From Bretschneidera sinensis (Eukaryota > Streptophyta > Magnoliopsida > Brassicales > Akaniaceae): 64,000 nucleotides of DNA. Below the pieces are notes generated by a model. That model was not told where the DNA came from. It searched no databases and was given only the letters and a program-made list of their open reading frames with translations. The translations under genes were made by a program, and so were the position numbers. Where the stretch lies: contig CM043705.1 in the NCBI GenBank assembly GCA_023935145.1, positions 17,882,501 to 17,946,500 of the forward strand, given 5' to 3'. This document shows, in pieces, positions 23,108-32,904 of this stretch. Positions within the stretch are counted from its first letter, which is position 1; each line of letters opens with the position of its first letter.

Positions 23108-23280
23108 TTTTTTTTAAATAAGTAAAAGTATCAATATATAGGCACCAAGGGGTTGCCAATCCAAACTCTATAAATTCTTCTGCATTGACAAAAAATGGCC
23201 ATTATGAATCCACCTATCCTTGATCAAAATAATGGTGTTCTCATCCCCATCAAAAGGCTTCTCATTCATCTCATTTCACT
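23108..23280 (-). mobile_element. Short truncated retroposon in GRXS15 intron 1
   Basis: A 173-bp insert begins with a poly-T run (a poly-A tail on the minus strand) and is flanked by CTGAGCTAAGTAGC (23094-23107) and CTGAGCTAAGTAAC (23281-23294), a 14-bp duplication with one mismatch. The tail-proximal CTTTTACTTATTT resembles the LINE 3' end at about 25510, so it is probably a 5'-truncated LINE. Confidence 0.65.
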
Positions 23281-24545
23281 CTGAGCTAAGTAACATTAGC
23301 TTGTAACTCGAGTGAGGGCTTCAAGGTGCTGGATAATGATCCAACTCACTTGGTAGGTTTTGTCATAAAAAAGAAGGCAAAATGCTGGATGAATTTGGGT
23401 GGAGTTTAGTCCAGGTTAGGAGATTTACAAGCTGGCAGCTTAGTTAAGCGATCAATTTAAGTTAGAATGTTAGTAAGTCATAACAATGAAATCAACAGTG
23501 ACAATTCATTGTTTGCTTTAAACTGCTGGCAGTTATCTTGATCCTTCTACCAAAATGGAATGAGATACTCTACTTCTGTGCCCAATGGTCCTGACTCACA
23601 TGAAGATTTTAGACCCACCAATAAGCTCAGTGATTCTGCCTTGTCCTTGAAGGATGTTGTTGAGCATGTAGATGTCTCCTCGGTCTCTTACATCATGAAG
23701 CACATATAAACTCTTGAATGTCTCTTGTTATCTAGACAAAGGTTCTCTTTTCCTATAGTGATTAGCTTTTGGTATAGGATGTCAAGGAAAACCCTGTGAT
23801 GATTTACATGACAGGAGTGGCTGAGTTTCCTCAATGTGGATTCAGCTCGCTGGCAGTAAGAGTGCTAAATCAATACAGTAAGCTTTCATAATTATTGACT
23901 TGAACTTTCATCCATTCTCTGGTTAAGCTCATTTAGTTATAAATTTATTATGTACGTGTGTGTGAGCATGCGCGTGTACGTTAGTCCTACCCTAGGTTTG
24001 AGGATCTGGCATTGGGACCCATGCTCTGGGCTTCAATCTGCAAGTTTGTACTATGTGGTGCAGTCGCACAGATTCGGATGCAATCCGCGAACTCATTTTT
24101 TGAGCGCTGGAATTGAGTCAAAAGTGTGCTTAAATACTTTAGTAGGTACGAAAATGACTGCGTGGAGAGTTGAAGCTATGCCCGTATGCTTGACATATGA
24201 ATCTTATCGACTGAGCTGATGCTGTTTCTTGTCTAGTTAGTACACTTCATACATATTTAATATGTTTTTACTAAGATTAATAACAACTTGGAATTTTTAA
24301 TACCTTACAATGATATAAAATTGAAAAGATATGTATATTTCATGTGTATATATATATATATATATACACAAAAGCTTTTTAAGGTCAGCTCGTGCCATAT
24401 TGCTAGAAATTAGAAGACTGAGCAGTTGTGAAAAATGAGGGAAGAAAAAACATAAGAGGGGAGTTTGTGAGTTGTGTTAACTGACATATTTCACTAGTTA
24501 TTAACATTTTAGTGCAATGGATGGCTCCTCTTTCTTCCCTTGAAA

Positions 24546-24903
24546 AGCCATTTGGACATCCTCCAAAAAAAGTGAGCTTCTCTGCTTGGGAAGCTTCTTG
24601 GGGGAGAATCTCAATGTTGGACAATCTTCAAAGGAGATGGAAGGTGATTGTTAACGAGTGCTACATTTTTAAAAGAATGGTCAAGAGCGTTTATCATCTT
24701 TTGTTGTGGTGTTTTTTGGCTATGAGCCATTTGGACATCCTCCAAAAAAAGTGAACTTCTTTGCTTGGGAAGCTTCTTGGGGGAGAATCTCAATGTTGGA
24801 CAATCTTCAAAGGAGATGGAAGGTGATTGTTAACGAGTGCTACATTTTTAAAAGAATGGTCAAGAGCGTTTATCATCTTTTGTTGTGGTGTTTTTTGGCT
24901 ATG
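24546..24903 (+). repeat. 179-bp tandem duplication within the LINE fragment
   Basis: AGCCATTTGGACATCCTCC opens each unit at 24546 and 24725. The two units differ at only about two sites over 179 bp. The length is not a multiple of three, so it also shifts the frame. The near identity suggests it is recent relative to the LINE insertion. Confidence 0.92.
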
Positions 24904-25174
24904 AGTTTATGGGAAATGGTCTGCCAAGTGTTGGGAATTTTGTTGGCCAGTTCCGTGCGTGATGAGATTTGGGCTTGAGTGGCATTTGGGGTTCAAAGGA
25001 GTTAAAGAAAACCTACTTCTTAATTCCTTTTCCCATTTTATAGATTGTGTGGCATGAAAGAAATAGAAGGGCTTATAGTGTTGAGAGGTCTATAGAAGCC
25101 ATTAGGGATGTTTGGTTTAATACCATTAGTTTTTGGTTCAATGGTAATTTTTTTTTGTAAATGAGGAAGATGTA

Positions 25175-25449
25175 AGATGCGTTTAGTATTGGAAAATGAA
25201 AATCATTTTCCTCTATACTTTCTTCAATAAGTTGGACATTTTTAACACAATTTGGAAAACAACATTTCTATTCCCAAGATAATATTGGAAAAGTTAGGAA
25301 ACAACTTTTTTTGTTTCCCAAATTTTCTAATATTGTATTGAAAAGAGAAGTATTGTTTTTCAAATTGTGTTAAGAATGTCCAAATTGTTGAAGAAAGTGT
25401 TAAAATGGAGATGGAAAACGGAAAAAAATTTCCAATACTATACGCACCC
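25175..25449. mobile_element. MITE with long terminal inverted repeats inside the LINE fragment
   Basis: The left arm (AGATGCGTTTAGTATTGG onward) is complementary to the right arm (CCAATACTATACGCACCC) over about 110 bp, including GTTGGACATTTTTAACACAA against TTGTGTTAAGAATGTCCAA. The element can fold over nearly its whole 275 bp. It is flanked by TA on both sides, and removing it restores continuous LINE sequence. No coding capacity. The superfamily is not decided. Confidence 0.75.
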
Positions 25450-26832
25450 TAGATTTTGTGGAGCTTCTTTTTTGTCTTGTGTTGCACCCCCTTGGTGCTT
25501 TTTAATACGTCTTTTACTTATCAAACGAAAATATTTAATGAAGTGGTTTTCGATGGATAGCAAAAATAAGCCAAACTGATTACTAAAAGAGATTTTTTCA
25601 TAGATATATAAGCGCTTTTGCAACACTCGCAATGTTAGTGTTTTCAACAACTCATGAATTAGTTATTTAATTCGTATTAAGTTAGATAATGTCTGATATA
25701 TAATTTATTGCTCAGAACCAAAATTGAATTGAAAATGGTGAAATTGTAGCAGATTTTTGGGTTATGTTTGATGTTGGTCTTGTGACCTCTGCATAAATTG
25801 TTTTTCTCTCTTGGTGTATTTTTTAAACTGTCTGCTAGATATACATGTGGTATTCTTCTCATGGTTATCCCCTGTGCAGATGTTCCCTTAAGTGCTAGAA
25901 ATATTCTGGAAGATCCTGACCTGAAAAGTGCCGTAAAAGCCTTCAGGTATTTTACCTGTAGGTCAATTATGCTCTTGATATAGAATTAAAGCAATCAAAC
26001 TCTTGTACTCAAATTTTCTAAGGTCTCCACTTTGTTTTTCTTGTGGTGTCTTTTTCATTATACTTCGATATAACATGAGAAGTTGGACGGAAAAAAAAAA
26101 GAGAAAACAAACTGCAGTGAAGTGTTAATTAAGTTTGCAATGGGGCAAAGAGGTTATATTTTGATGAAGAATCAACACGTTAAGTGTTGGAATCTTGTTT
26201 TGCTGCCTTCCTTACACTCAATATGTCCATTACGGAGGTATGTTTCTTCTTTAGCCTTGGAACTGTTGTCCTCGTTTGAATTTGGCAGGGATATCTGTGT
26301 CAAGCACAAACCATTGCCCATGTTTAAGACTGCGATAATCCTCTTTCATATAATGTATGAAGAACATGTTAATGTTTTTGGTGTCTATGTTTTAGTTGCA
26401 TTCTTATTATGCCATGGATTTCATTTGGTTTAGTGATGATTTTTCTGTTCTTCAGCTTTAATCTTTGGACAATATTATTACATGGGCCCATAGATAGAAT
26501 CGGCTTATGCAAAAAACAAACAATAATCCTTGTGTCCTAAAGGCATCCCGAGACAAACAAATATGTGGTTGATATGCTTATCTCATAATTTTCATTTATC
26601 TTTTATGCAGCAACTGGCCTACATTTCCACAAATTTTTATCAAGGGGGAGTTCATTGGAAATTCAGATATAATTCTAAACATGCATCAGGTTAGTTCTCT
26701 TATTCAAATCAGTCATTTTTCTTTTCCAGGGAGCCTATTTTGGGTCACCCTAATACAATGAATTGTTCTTTTTAGAAGGGTGAATTGAAGGCGAAGCTCA
26801 AATAGTTTGCTGCCAACCAGAAGTCTGAATAA

Positions 26833-28809
26833 GTTAGCATTGTTGAATTTGAAGAGTATAGTTATTAGAGCTTTTCTATGCTCTTTGGTTGTCATTGCTG
26901 AAAATATAATGAGATATAAAAGGCTCTGTATGTCAAGTTTTGCTGGAGTTCTTCATACTTTTCCACAATAAACGTAGCTTATTTATTTGCTTTTCAGAGT
27001 TCTCAATCAAAATTTTGATGCTAAAGACTTGAATCCTTTTAAGTTCTCAACATGGTGGAAAGTTTTCATTTTTCTTGTGTTTTTTTCCCTGATAAGTGAA
27101 CTTTCATGAAATGAGTTGATGATTATTGCTAGTTAGCCTGTTAGTATGTTTTCTGGGAATGGAAGTACTGAGCTAATGCAATGGACCAAAACAACGATCA
27201 ACCGCATTTTTTGTGTGGATGAGTGGGATACAAAATTCCAAGTTTCTAAAATTCTTATGGTTGTTGAACACAGATTTATATTATTTTTATTTGAGAATCG
27301 AAATAAAATAAAATTTATAATGAAACTGAATGATATCATTAATAAAAAAAATTCGATCTTAGGTTTATTATGATTTATTTGCAATCTTATCATACATTTA
27401 ATTTTCATTTCGATTTTCAAAATCAAAAGATACAAATCCTAATTAATACTAGAGTAATATTAAGATTTGTCTTGTACATACGCGTAGCTTTATAGATACA
27501 TCTTTTCACAGCATTAGTATAAACTTTGATGGTCCTTTTGACTTTTAAGTTTGACCCGCCTTCTAAGAGACAAGTTTCAAATTTCTTGAGATTTTACTTT
27601 TCACGCATTAAAACAAACTTAATTGAAATATAATATAGTTTTTTGGGCAATGATCTTCAAGAAAATCAAAATTTCCATCAACTTGCTTTGTTTCAACATA
27701 CAACAAAACTACAAAGAATTAGGATCTGATACAAAAAATTCAGCAATGCCCATCAATCAGACGAGGTTCCATAGCAAAATTTCCTCCAAGGAGCTTCCAA
27801 TTTGCCTGCACAAGGCATAAAAGATTATAAAATTGCAGCATTTTAACCACGGATGTCACATCCACCATGGATTGTTTGCAGATGGTGCACCTTCATAATT
27901 TCTTGAGCACTCAAGGCATCCAAACTTAGCACACTAATCTGGATCCATCATTAGTGGGAAGCTTAGTTACCAAAATTGCTCAATTATCATGGCAACATTT
28001 ATGCTGCTCTTCGGACTATCCAAGTTAGATTCTGAACGTACTTGATTACTATCAGTTGTTTTTTATATTGCTCAATTGTTTGTTTTAAATAAAATATGAT
28101 AATTATTATTTATTCTGGTTCCAGGAATTTTTTTCGTATTTTGATTACTATCAGTTGTTTTTTTTAATAGGTTAGAAATCTTATAGATAAAGTGATCAAG
28201 CGTAATAATAATGTACTTTTTTTAACTGCTACAAAGCTACCTCAAACACTTGAATCATATGAATTTTCATTTCCAACCTTACTATAGGTTTTATTCAAAG
28301 AAATGGAAAAAAAAAATCTTATAAACGTGTATCTTATTAGCATAGATACCTCAGATAATTAATTATTCTCAAATTAAAAAATGAAATAAGCATCAATGTA
28401 TGAATGTATGCAAATTTTATCATAAACACAGTCATCAGAATTCCTTCAATCATCAAAATGAATGGTAAATTACCTTATTGAACCTTGCAAGCAAATCTTA
28501 TAATGTGCTCCCAAAACTCTGCAAGGAATTATTCTTGGTGAAATAGAACCAAATTCTCAACAAAGAGAAAGAACAAAAAGAGAAGCATACCACAAATTAA
28601 TTGAGCATAAGTTCCGTAAGAGTCAACAGAAGTTCTTGCAAAGTTCCTTCTCAGCTAATAATTGCTTATCCTGTAAAGAAAACAACTAATAGATATATAA
28701 AAATGCAGATTGTTTCTTAACTCCCAGATTGATAAAAACGTGTTATTACAAACGCGATTACTTCATGTAAGATGCATATAATTTTGAATCACATAAAGAA
28801 ATATTCATG
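26833..28809. other. Spacer downstream of the GRXS15 relic
   Basis: Mostly AT-rich. Two stretches look exon-like on the minus strand (about 27830-28030 and 28590-28680, the latter with a TTTACAG-type acceptor near its 5' side), but no protein family can be named. A short direct repeat TTGATTACTATCAGTTGTTT recurs at about 28044 and 28141. Confidence 0.35.
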
Positions 28810-30250
28810 AAAACTCATATGGGTGATGTGGACAAGATCACCATCATTGATGTTGCTCCGACTGTGATCACCTATGACCCAAAAGTGGCTCGTGCAATTG
28901 TTGAACCAATTATGATATTGACTCCCTCCAGCTTTTCATATGAGAGTGACAAAGCTGTGCCATGGTTCAAGAGTTGATGGACCAAGGAGTTATATATAAT
29001 ATTTGAGAAAGCCTTCGATCCCGCAGGAGATGATGGAGCTACAAGTAGACTCCATATGGGTGACGTGGACAAGATCACCATCATTGATGTTGCTCCGATT
29101 GTGATCCCCTATGACCTAGAAGTGGCTCGTGCAACTGTGGAACCAATTGAGATATTGACTCCTTCCAGCTTTCCGTATAAGAGTGACAGAGTTATGCCAT
29201 GGAACTATGGAGCCAAAGTTATGAATCCAGCCAAGACTGAGTCGGTTGCCAATATAGCTGGAATACGAGGAATGGCTAGAAGTGGAAGATGCTATACCCT
29301 CGAGGAATTGGAAAGGAGAAGGGGAACCCTCGTAGGAGAGGACATTGTTGAAGGAACTCACAGAAAAGAATTGGTGACCGATGCTAAGGTAATCGAGTTC
29401 AAGAAAGTCATAAAGAGAAGTGAATTCAACATAGTCGAGCAATTGAATCGCACTTCGGCCCGGATCTCTCTACTATCCCTACTGCTCTCCTCCGAGTCAC
29501 ACAGAGATGCTATCCTGATGGTTCTGAATGAAAGCTCATGTACCGCAAGACACTCCAGTGGAAAGGGTAGAAACCCTAGTAGGGGCGGTCTTGGTTTCTA
29601 ACTACATTACCTGTACAGATGATGAGATCTCTCTAGATGAGACCAAACACACTAGATCTCTGCACATTACTACCAAGTACAAGGAGATGATTGTAGCAAA
29701 GTTTTCACTGATAATGGTTCGACCATCAATGTGTGTCCACGATCTACCCTAGACAACTATTGATATATCCTACACGAGGAAGACCCCCATGATAATCCGA
29801 GCATTTAATGGAACCCGCCGAGAAGTGGATAGAGAGATAGATTTACATGTTGATATTGGCCCTTATACTTTCAACATTACTTTTAAAGTTCTTGATATCG
29901 AGCCAGCCTACAAGACTCTCATTGGAAAGGCCCTGGATTCATATGGAAAGTGCAGTGCCATCCACACTCTACCAGAGGCTCAAGTACCACATGGACAATC
30001 GTTTAGTAACCGTCATGGGGTAAGAAAGCCATGAAATCTACAAGTCAACTTCCATTCCCTTCATCGATGTGGATTCTAAGGCACCTGAGAGTTATTTACA
30101 TGCCCTAGAGGTGGTATCTGCAACTTACATTAGGGAAGGTACTGAAGTCAAAAAGCCACATTTCTCCAAGACGGCAAAAATGGCTGCAAAAGTTATGTTA
30201 GAGAATAATTACCAAACAGAGGTCACACTACCACTAAACTATATATATAT
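28810..30250 (+). pseudogene. Tat-type Gypsy gag/protease remnant
   Basis: Frames encode a segment known from plant Tat/Ogre-like polyproteins: VDKITIIDVAP...PWNYGAKV, NIAGIRGMARSGRCY, FNIVEQLNRTSARISLLSLL, KAHVPQDTPVERVETLVG, NYITCTDDEI, the protease-like DNGSTINVCPRSTLDN (about 29709-29757), then AFNGTRREV...IGPYTFNITFKVLDIEPAY. Frame changes occur near 29525, 29755 and 30030, and copy 1 of the duplicated start has a stop near 28976. A 237-bp in-frame duplication brings two copies of MGDVDKITIIDVAP (28819 and 29056). RT and integrase are absent. Confidence 0.75.
28816..29205 (+). repeat. 237-bp-offset duplication in Tat gag
   Basis: CATATGGGTGAYGTGGACAA opens both copies at 28816 and 29053, with high similarity for about 150 bp each. 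The offset is 79 codons, so the frame is kept. Copies have several substitutions, so the event is older than the LINE duplication at 24546. Confidence 0.85.
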
Positions 30251-30259
30251 AATATAGGA

Positions 30260-32044
30260 AGTCCTTTGGAATAGAGAGAGAACGAGACAGAGTCAGCCTT
30301 CACTCGCAAATAGTGTTAATAAGGCAGGCATCATTACTGGCCAAGATCCAACATTGCTTGTCTTACCTTTTTTTTAATTCAAAAGTTGATATGGAACAGT
30401 ATAGCTCACTAGAAGGGTAGATTTTTTGGAGTGGAAGATACACAGTTGGTGTTTCTCAACCATTTGGCATAGATACAAAATAGGGTCACCCAAGCTAATA
30501 TAATAATAAAAAAAAACTTAATCATGTGTGTCCTAAACCCGGAACAGCCACAAAGTGGGGGTTTATCAGCAAAGGACACGAAAAGACATGTAATAGCACA
30601 CATTAGAAACAACTTGCCACTACGTAGGTTAGGAAGAACGAGTATACGAGGCAAGAAAGACAAGAACGATGCTACAATATCTATGAGCTAAGTAAAAGGC
30701 AGGCTATGCAGAATTGCGAAATTCAAGTCAAGTTGTACCAGGTTGGAATATCTTACAAGCTGAGAGGCTTGCTAAATGGGAGGAAATCCTTTATTCATGC
30801 ATTTACGTACGGACCTAATATGAAGAGGGGCAATCTTACTCGCTGAGGTAAACTATGCCCTGTCTACCCCTTTATCTGATTCAAGATTGACAAGAAACAA
30901 TTACGTTAATCGACTCGTGGAACCTTTTTTGCAAAGTATGATATTCACTATTGTGGTTTCAAACTCTTAAAGCTTTCGAAGTTCCATGTAGCTAAAAAAT
31001 GGTGGGGTATATGATCGCGTAAAGTATTGGTAAAATAGGCTTTTCTTTAAGCTGCAACACACCAGGATCCTTTTTTTTGGAATGGTATTCCTCATGTCTC
31101 TTCAACCGGGGAAAGGTACTCACAACTACAACTCCTGAACCAGTAGGAGATTTGTTGTGGATTGGGGGATCCAAGTACAATACTTATCCCGATGCCTTAT
31201 TTCTTTAAACCTTGCGCAAGTTGGGCAAAATGAATGATCGGGGATGAAAAAGAAAACAGTGCCAAGCAAGAAACAACAATAGGAAGGTTTCTGCACAATA
31301 CAATAAAGGCAGGATGACCAAGATTTATACCAACATAGCTCCAAACTCAATTGCCAACCCGAAGGTGCCTCATCGAAGTAAAGGCAGATTATAGAGTTCT
31401 TTTTTAATCATACATATTCTTCCTCTTGTGTTCAATCTACGCTTGTGACCTTCAGAATAGATTCATTCCCTTTGTATGTCTTTGTCTTCACAGCTTTGGA
31501 TGTTGGTCGATCTCTTATTTAATTAAGATTGGACCAAGTGAACTATTCTTTGGGAAATGATCGCAAGCAGGCACTTGTACTATCGTTTTACTATTGGGGT
31601 AAAGGTTGTTAACAGGAAAAACAACCCTTAGAAACCTGCTTACCTTATTAGTTAGTCATTCTGACCCACTCCTTTGTGTCCGTGTTCGGAGCTCGAATAC
31701 AGTCCTTGCCACAATCAAACAGTAAACGGGGATAGACATCCTAATGCTATTCTTGTAAAGGCAGAAGCTACTGAACCGGAAAGAATGCGAGCGCGTACCT
31801 CTCTTTCAACTGCATTAATGCCAAGGTGCATGTTTAGTAAAGAGAAAGAGCAAGAGATACTTAAGTAATGGTACAACCTATTGCTAAACATTCAGCTCTC
31901 CATATAAGGCAATTAAAGAGTAGTCTAGCAAGTTTACCTAGTTGACCCACATGCTGGGAAGAAGGGAAATACATTAGGTTTTACATATGTATAGAAGACT
32001 CCCGAATAAAGGAAACTCTCAAAGGAACTACCTCGGGTTGATAC
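30260..32044. other. Unassigned higher-GC spacer, segment 1 (possibly organelle-derived)
   Basis: By eye it is richer in GC and purine clusters than its surroundings, with no transposon motif and no recognised gene. Its texture resembles plant mitochondrial intergenic DNA, but I cannot match any mitochondrial gene. It continues at 37426 after removal of the young Copia (target repeat GATAC). Confidence 0.4.
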
Positions 32045-32472
32045 TGTTGGATCATAAACTTGATCCATTATGGGAGTCCAAAACCAAACTCAATCAAATT
32101 GGAGTCCAAGTCCATAATCAAGGTCCAAAACTACAAGCATTCTACCTAGAATTTTATTGGTGTGGTAGTTGAGCATGCGAATCATTTGGTAACCTAAAAT
32201 ATTGTTAGAACCACCAAGAAAAATGAGGTGTATGGTTGTTGTAATTTTGGATTAGTTTATTTGTGTAGTGTAGGATTGTTCTTAAGTAGTATAAATACCC
32301 CTCCCCATTTTGGTTTAATCATCAAGAAGAAGCAAGAGCTTCTAAGTGAGTGAAGAAGCAAAGTCTTCTAAGAGTGAGTTCTAGTATCTTCTTTCTTTTG
32401 AGTGAGAGTGCTCTTGTAATATCTCTTTGAGTTTGAATAAGAGTTGTTTGTGTGAGTGTTTTATTTCCAACA
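32045..32472 (+). mobile_element. 5' LTR of the young Copia
   Basis: 428 bp, with TATAAATA at 32290-32297 as the likely promoter TATA box followed by CCCCTCCCC. It ends CCAACA three bases before the primer-binding site. Confidence 0.95.
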
Positions 32473-32475
32473 AAG

Positions 32476-32487
32476 TGGTATCAGAGC
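32476..32487 (+). other. Primer-binding site of the young Copia
   Basis: TGGTATCAGAGC, complementary to initiator-Met tRNA, lies three bases after the 5' LTR. Confidence 0.9.
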
Positions 32488-32622
32488 TTGAGTTGGAAAG
32501 TATACACCATTGCATATCAAATCGAAGGTCTCGACGAGAGAAATCCGACGCCGCCAGAATCTCCCCGATCGGAGTTCAGACGCGCCTCCACGAGCCGCCG
32601 GAAGATTGCTGCCAGAAAACCG

Positions 32623-32826
32623 AATTGACTCACCGAGTTAAGCTGGGTCAGCCGAGTTGGAGCCGAGTTGACCGAGCCATAAGCCTGTTGACCGAGCCAC
32701 TTGACCGAACCGCTTGAGCCGAGTTGACTGAGCCGTCCAAGCCGAGTTGACCGAGCATTCAAAGTCAACTGTTGACCAGGTTAGTGTTGACTTTGACCGT
32801 TGACCGAAAGTTGAAAATTTTGACCA
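32623..32826 (+). promoter_or_regulatory. TTGAC (W-box core) cluster in the leader of the young Copia
   Basis: About eleven TTGAC cores on the plus strand, most as GTTGACC or CTTGACC inside repeated CCGAGTTGACCGAGC units, lie between the primer-binding site and the gag start. TTGACC/T is the core of the W-box bound by plant WRKY factors. The repetition is visible; a regulatory role is inferred. Confidence 0.5.
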
Positions 32827-32904
32827 GGTCCCTCCCAAAGTTTTTTAACATTCCGGATCTATCTACGCAATCAAAATTTCCAAATTCTCAACATACTGAG
32901 TGAT

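Larger units (their letters stand above)
24512..25535 (+). mobile_element. LINE ORF2 3' fragment in GRXS15 intron 3
   Basis: The frame encodes the zf-RVT region at the end of plant LINE ORF2 (PPKKVSFSAWEASWGRI, CYIF, SVYHLLLWC, then ILWIVWHERNRRAYS near 25043-25080). The GTGGAGCTTCTTTTTTGTC tract and the TTTTTAATACGTCTTTTAC tail near 25456-25518 match a LINE 3' end. A 179-bp tandem duplication (24546-24724 / 24725-24903) and a MITE (25175-25449) disrupt it. The plus orientation matches the host gene. Confidence 0.75.
21847..26832 (+). pseudogene. GRXS15: Monothiol glutaredoxin GRXS15-like gene, intron-containing, damaged
   Basis: Six exons: 21847-21918, 23533-23667, 23778-23877, 25880-25946, 26611-26689, 26776-26832. 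All have GT-AG borders and compatible phases, and they sum to 510 nt (170 codons), the size of Arabidopsis GRXS15. Exon 1 reads as a mitochondrial presequence (MARSLSNVLLKGAAGLSTVH). Exon 3 has the active-site PQCGFSS, exon 4 NVPLSARNILEDP, exon 5 [15 protein letters not shown]. The family is a mitochondrial CGFS glutaredoxin that binds and passes on [2Fe-2S] clusters with glutathione. Damage: in-frame TGA at 23539-23541 (codon 27), TAG at 26803-26805 removing the last nine codons before the old stop at 26830, the conserved glutathione-contacting Lys of the YMKG motif changed to Thr (codon 81), and Pro to Ala three codons later. A decaying duplicate is most likely; an assembly error in one codon would not explain all of these. 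Confidence 0.82.

Noticed and set aside
23950..24219. 89-codon ORF with moderate GC in GRXS15 intron 3, considered as a SINE or tRNA-derived repeat
   Set aside because: No clear A and B boxes, no tail and no target repeat. Left as intron sequence.
24340..24367. TA microsatellite
   Set aside because: An ordinary simple repeat; no feature depends on it.
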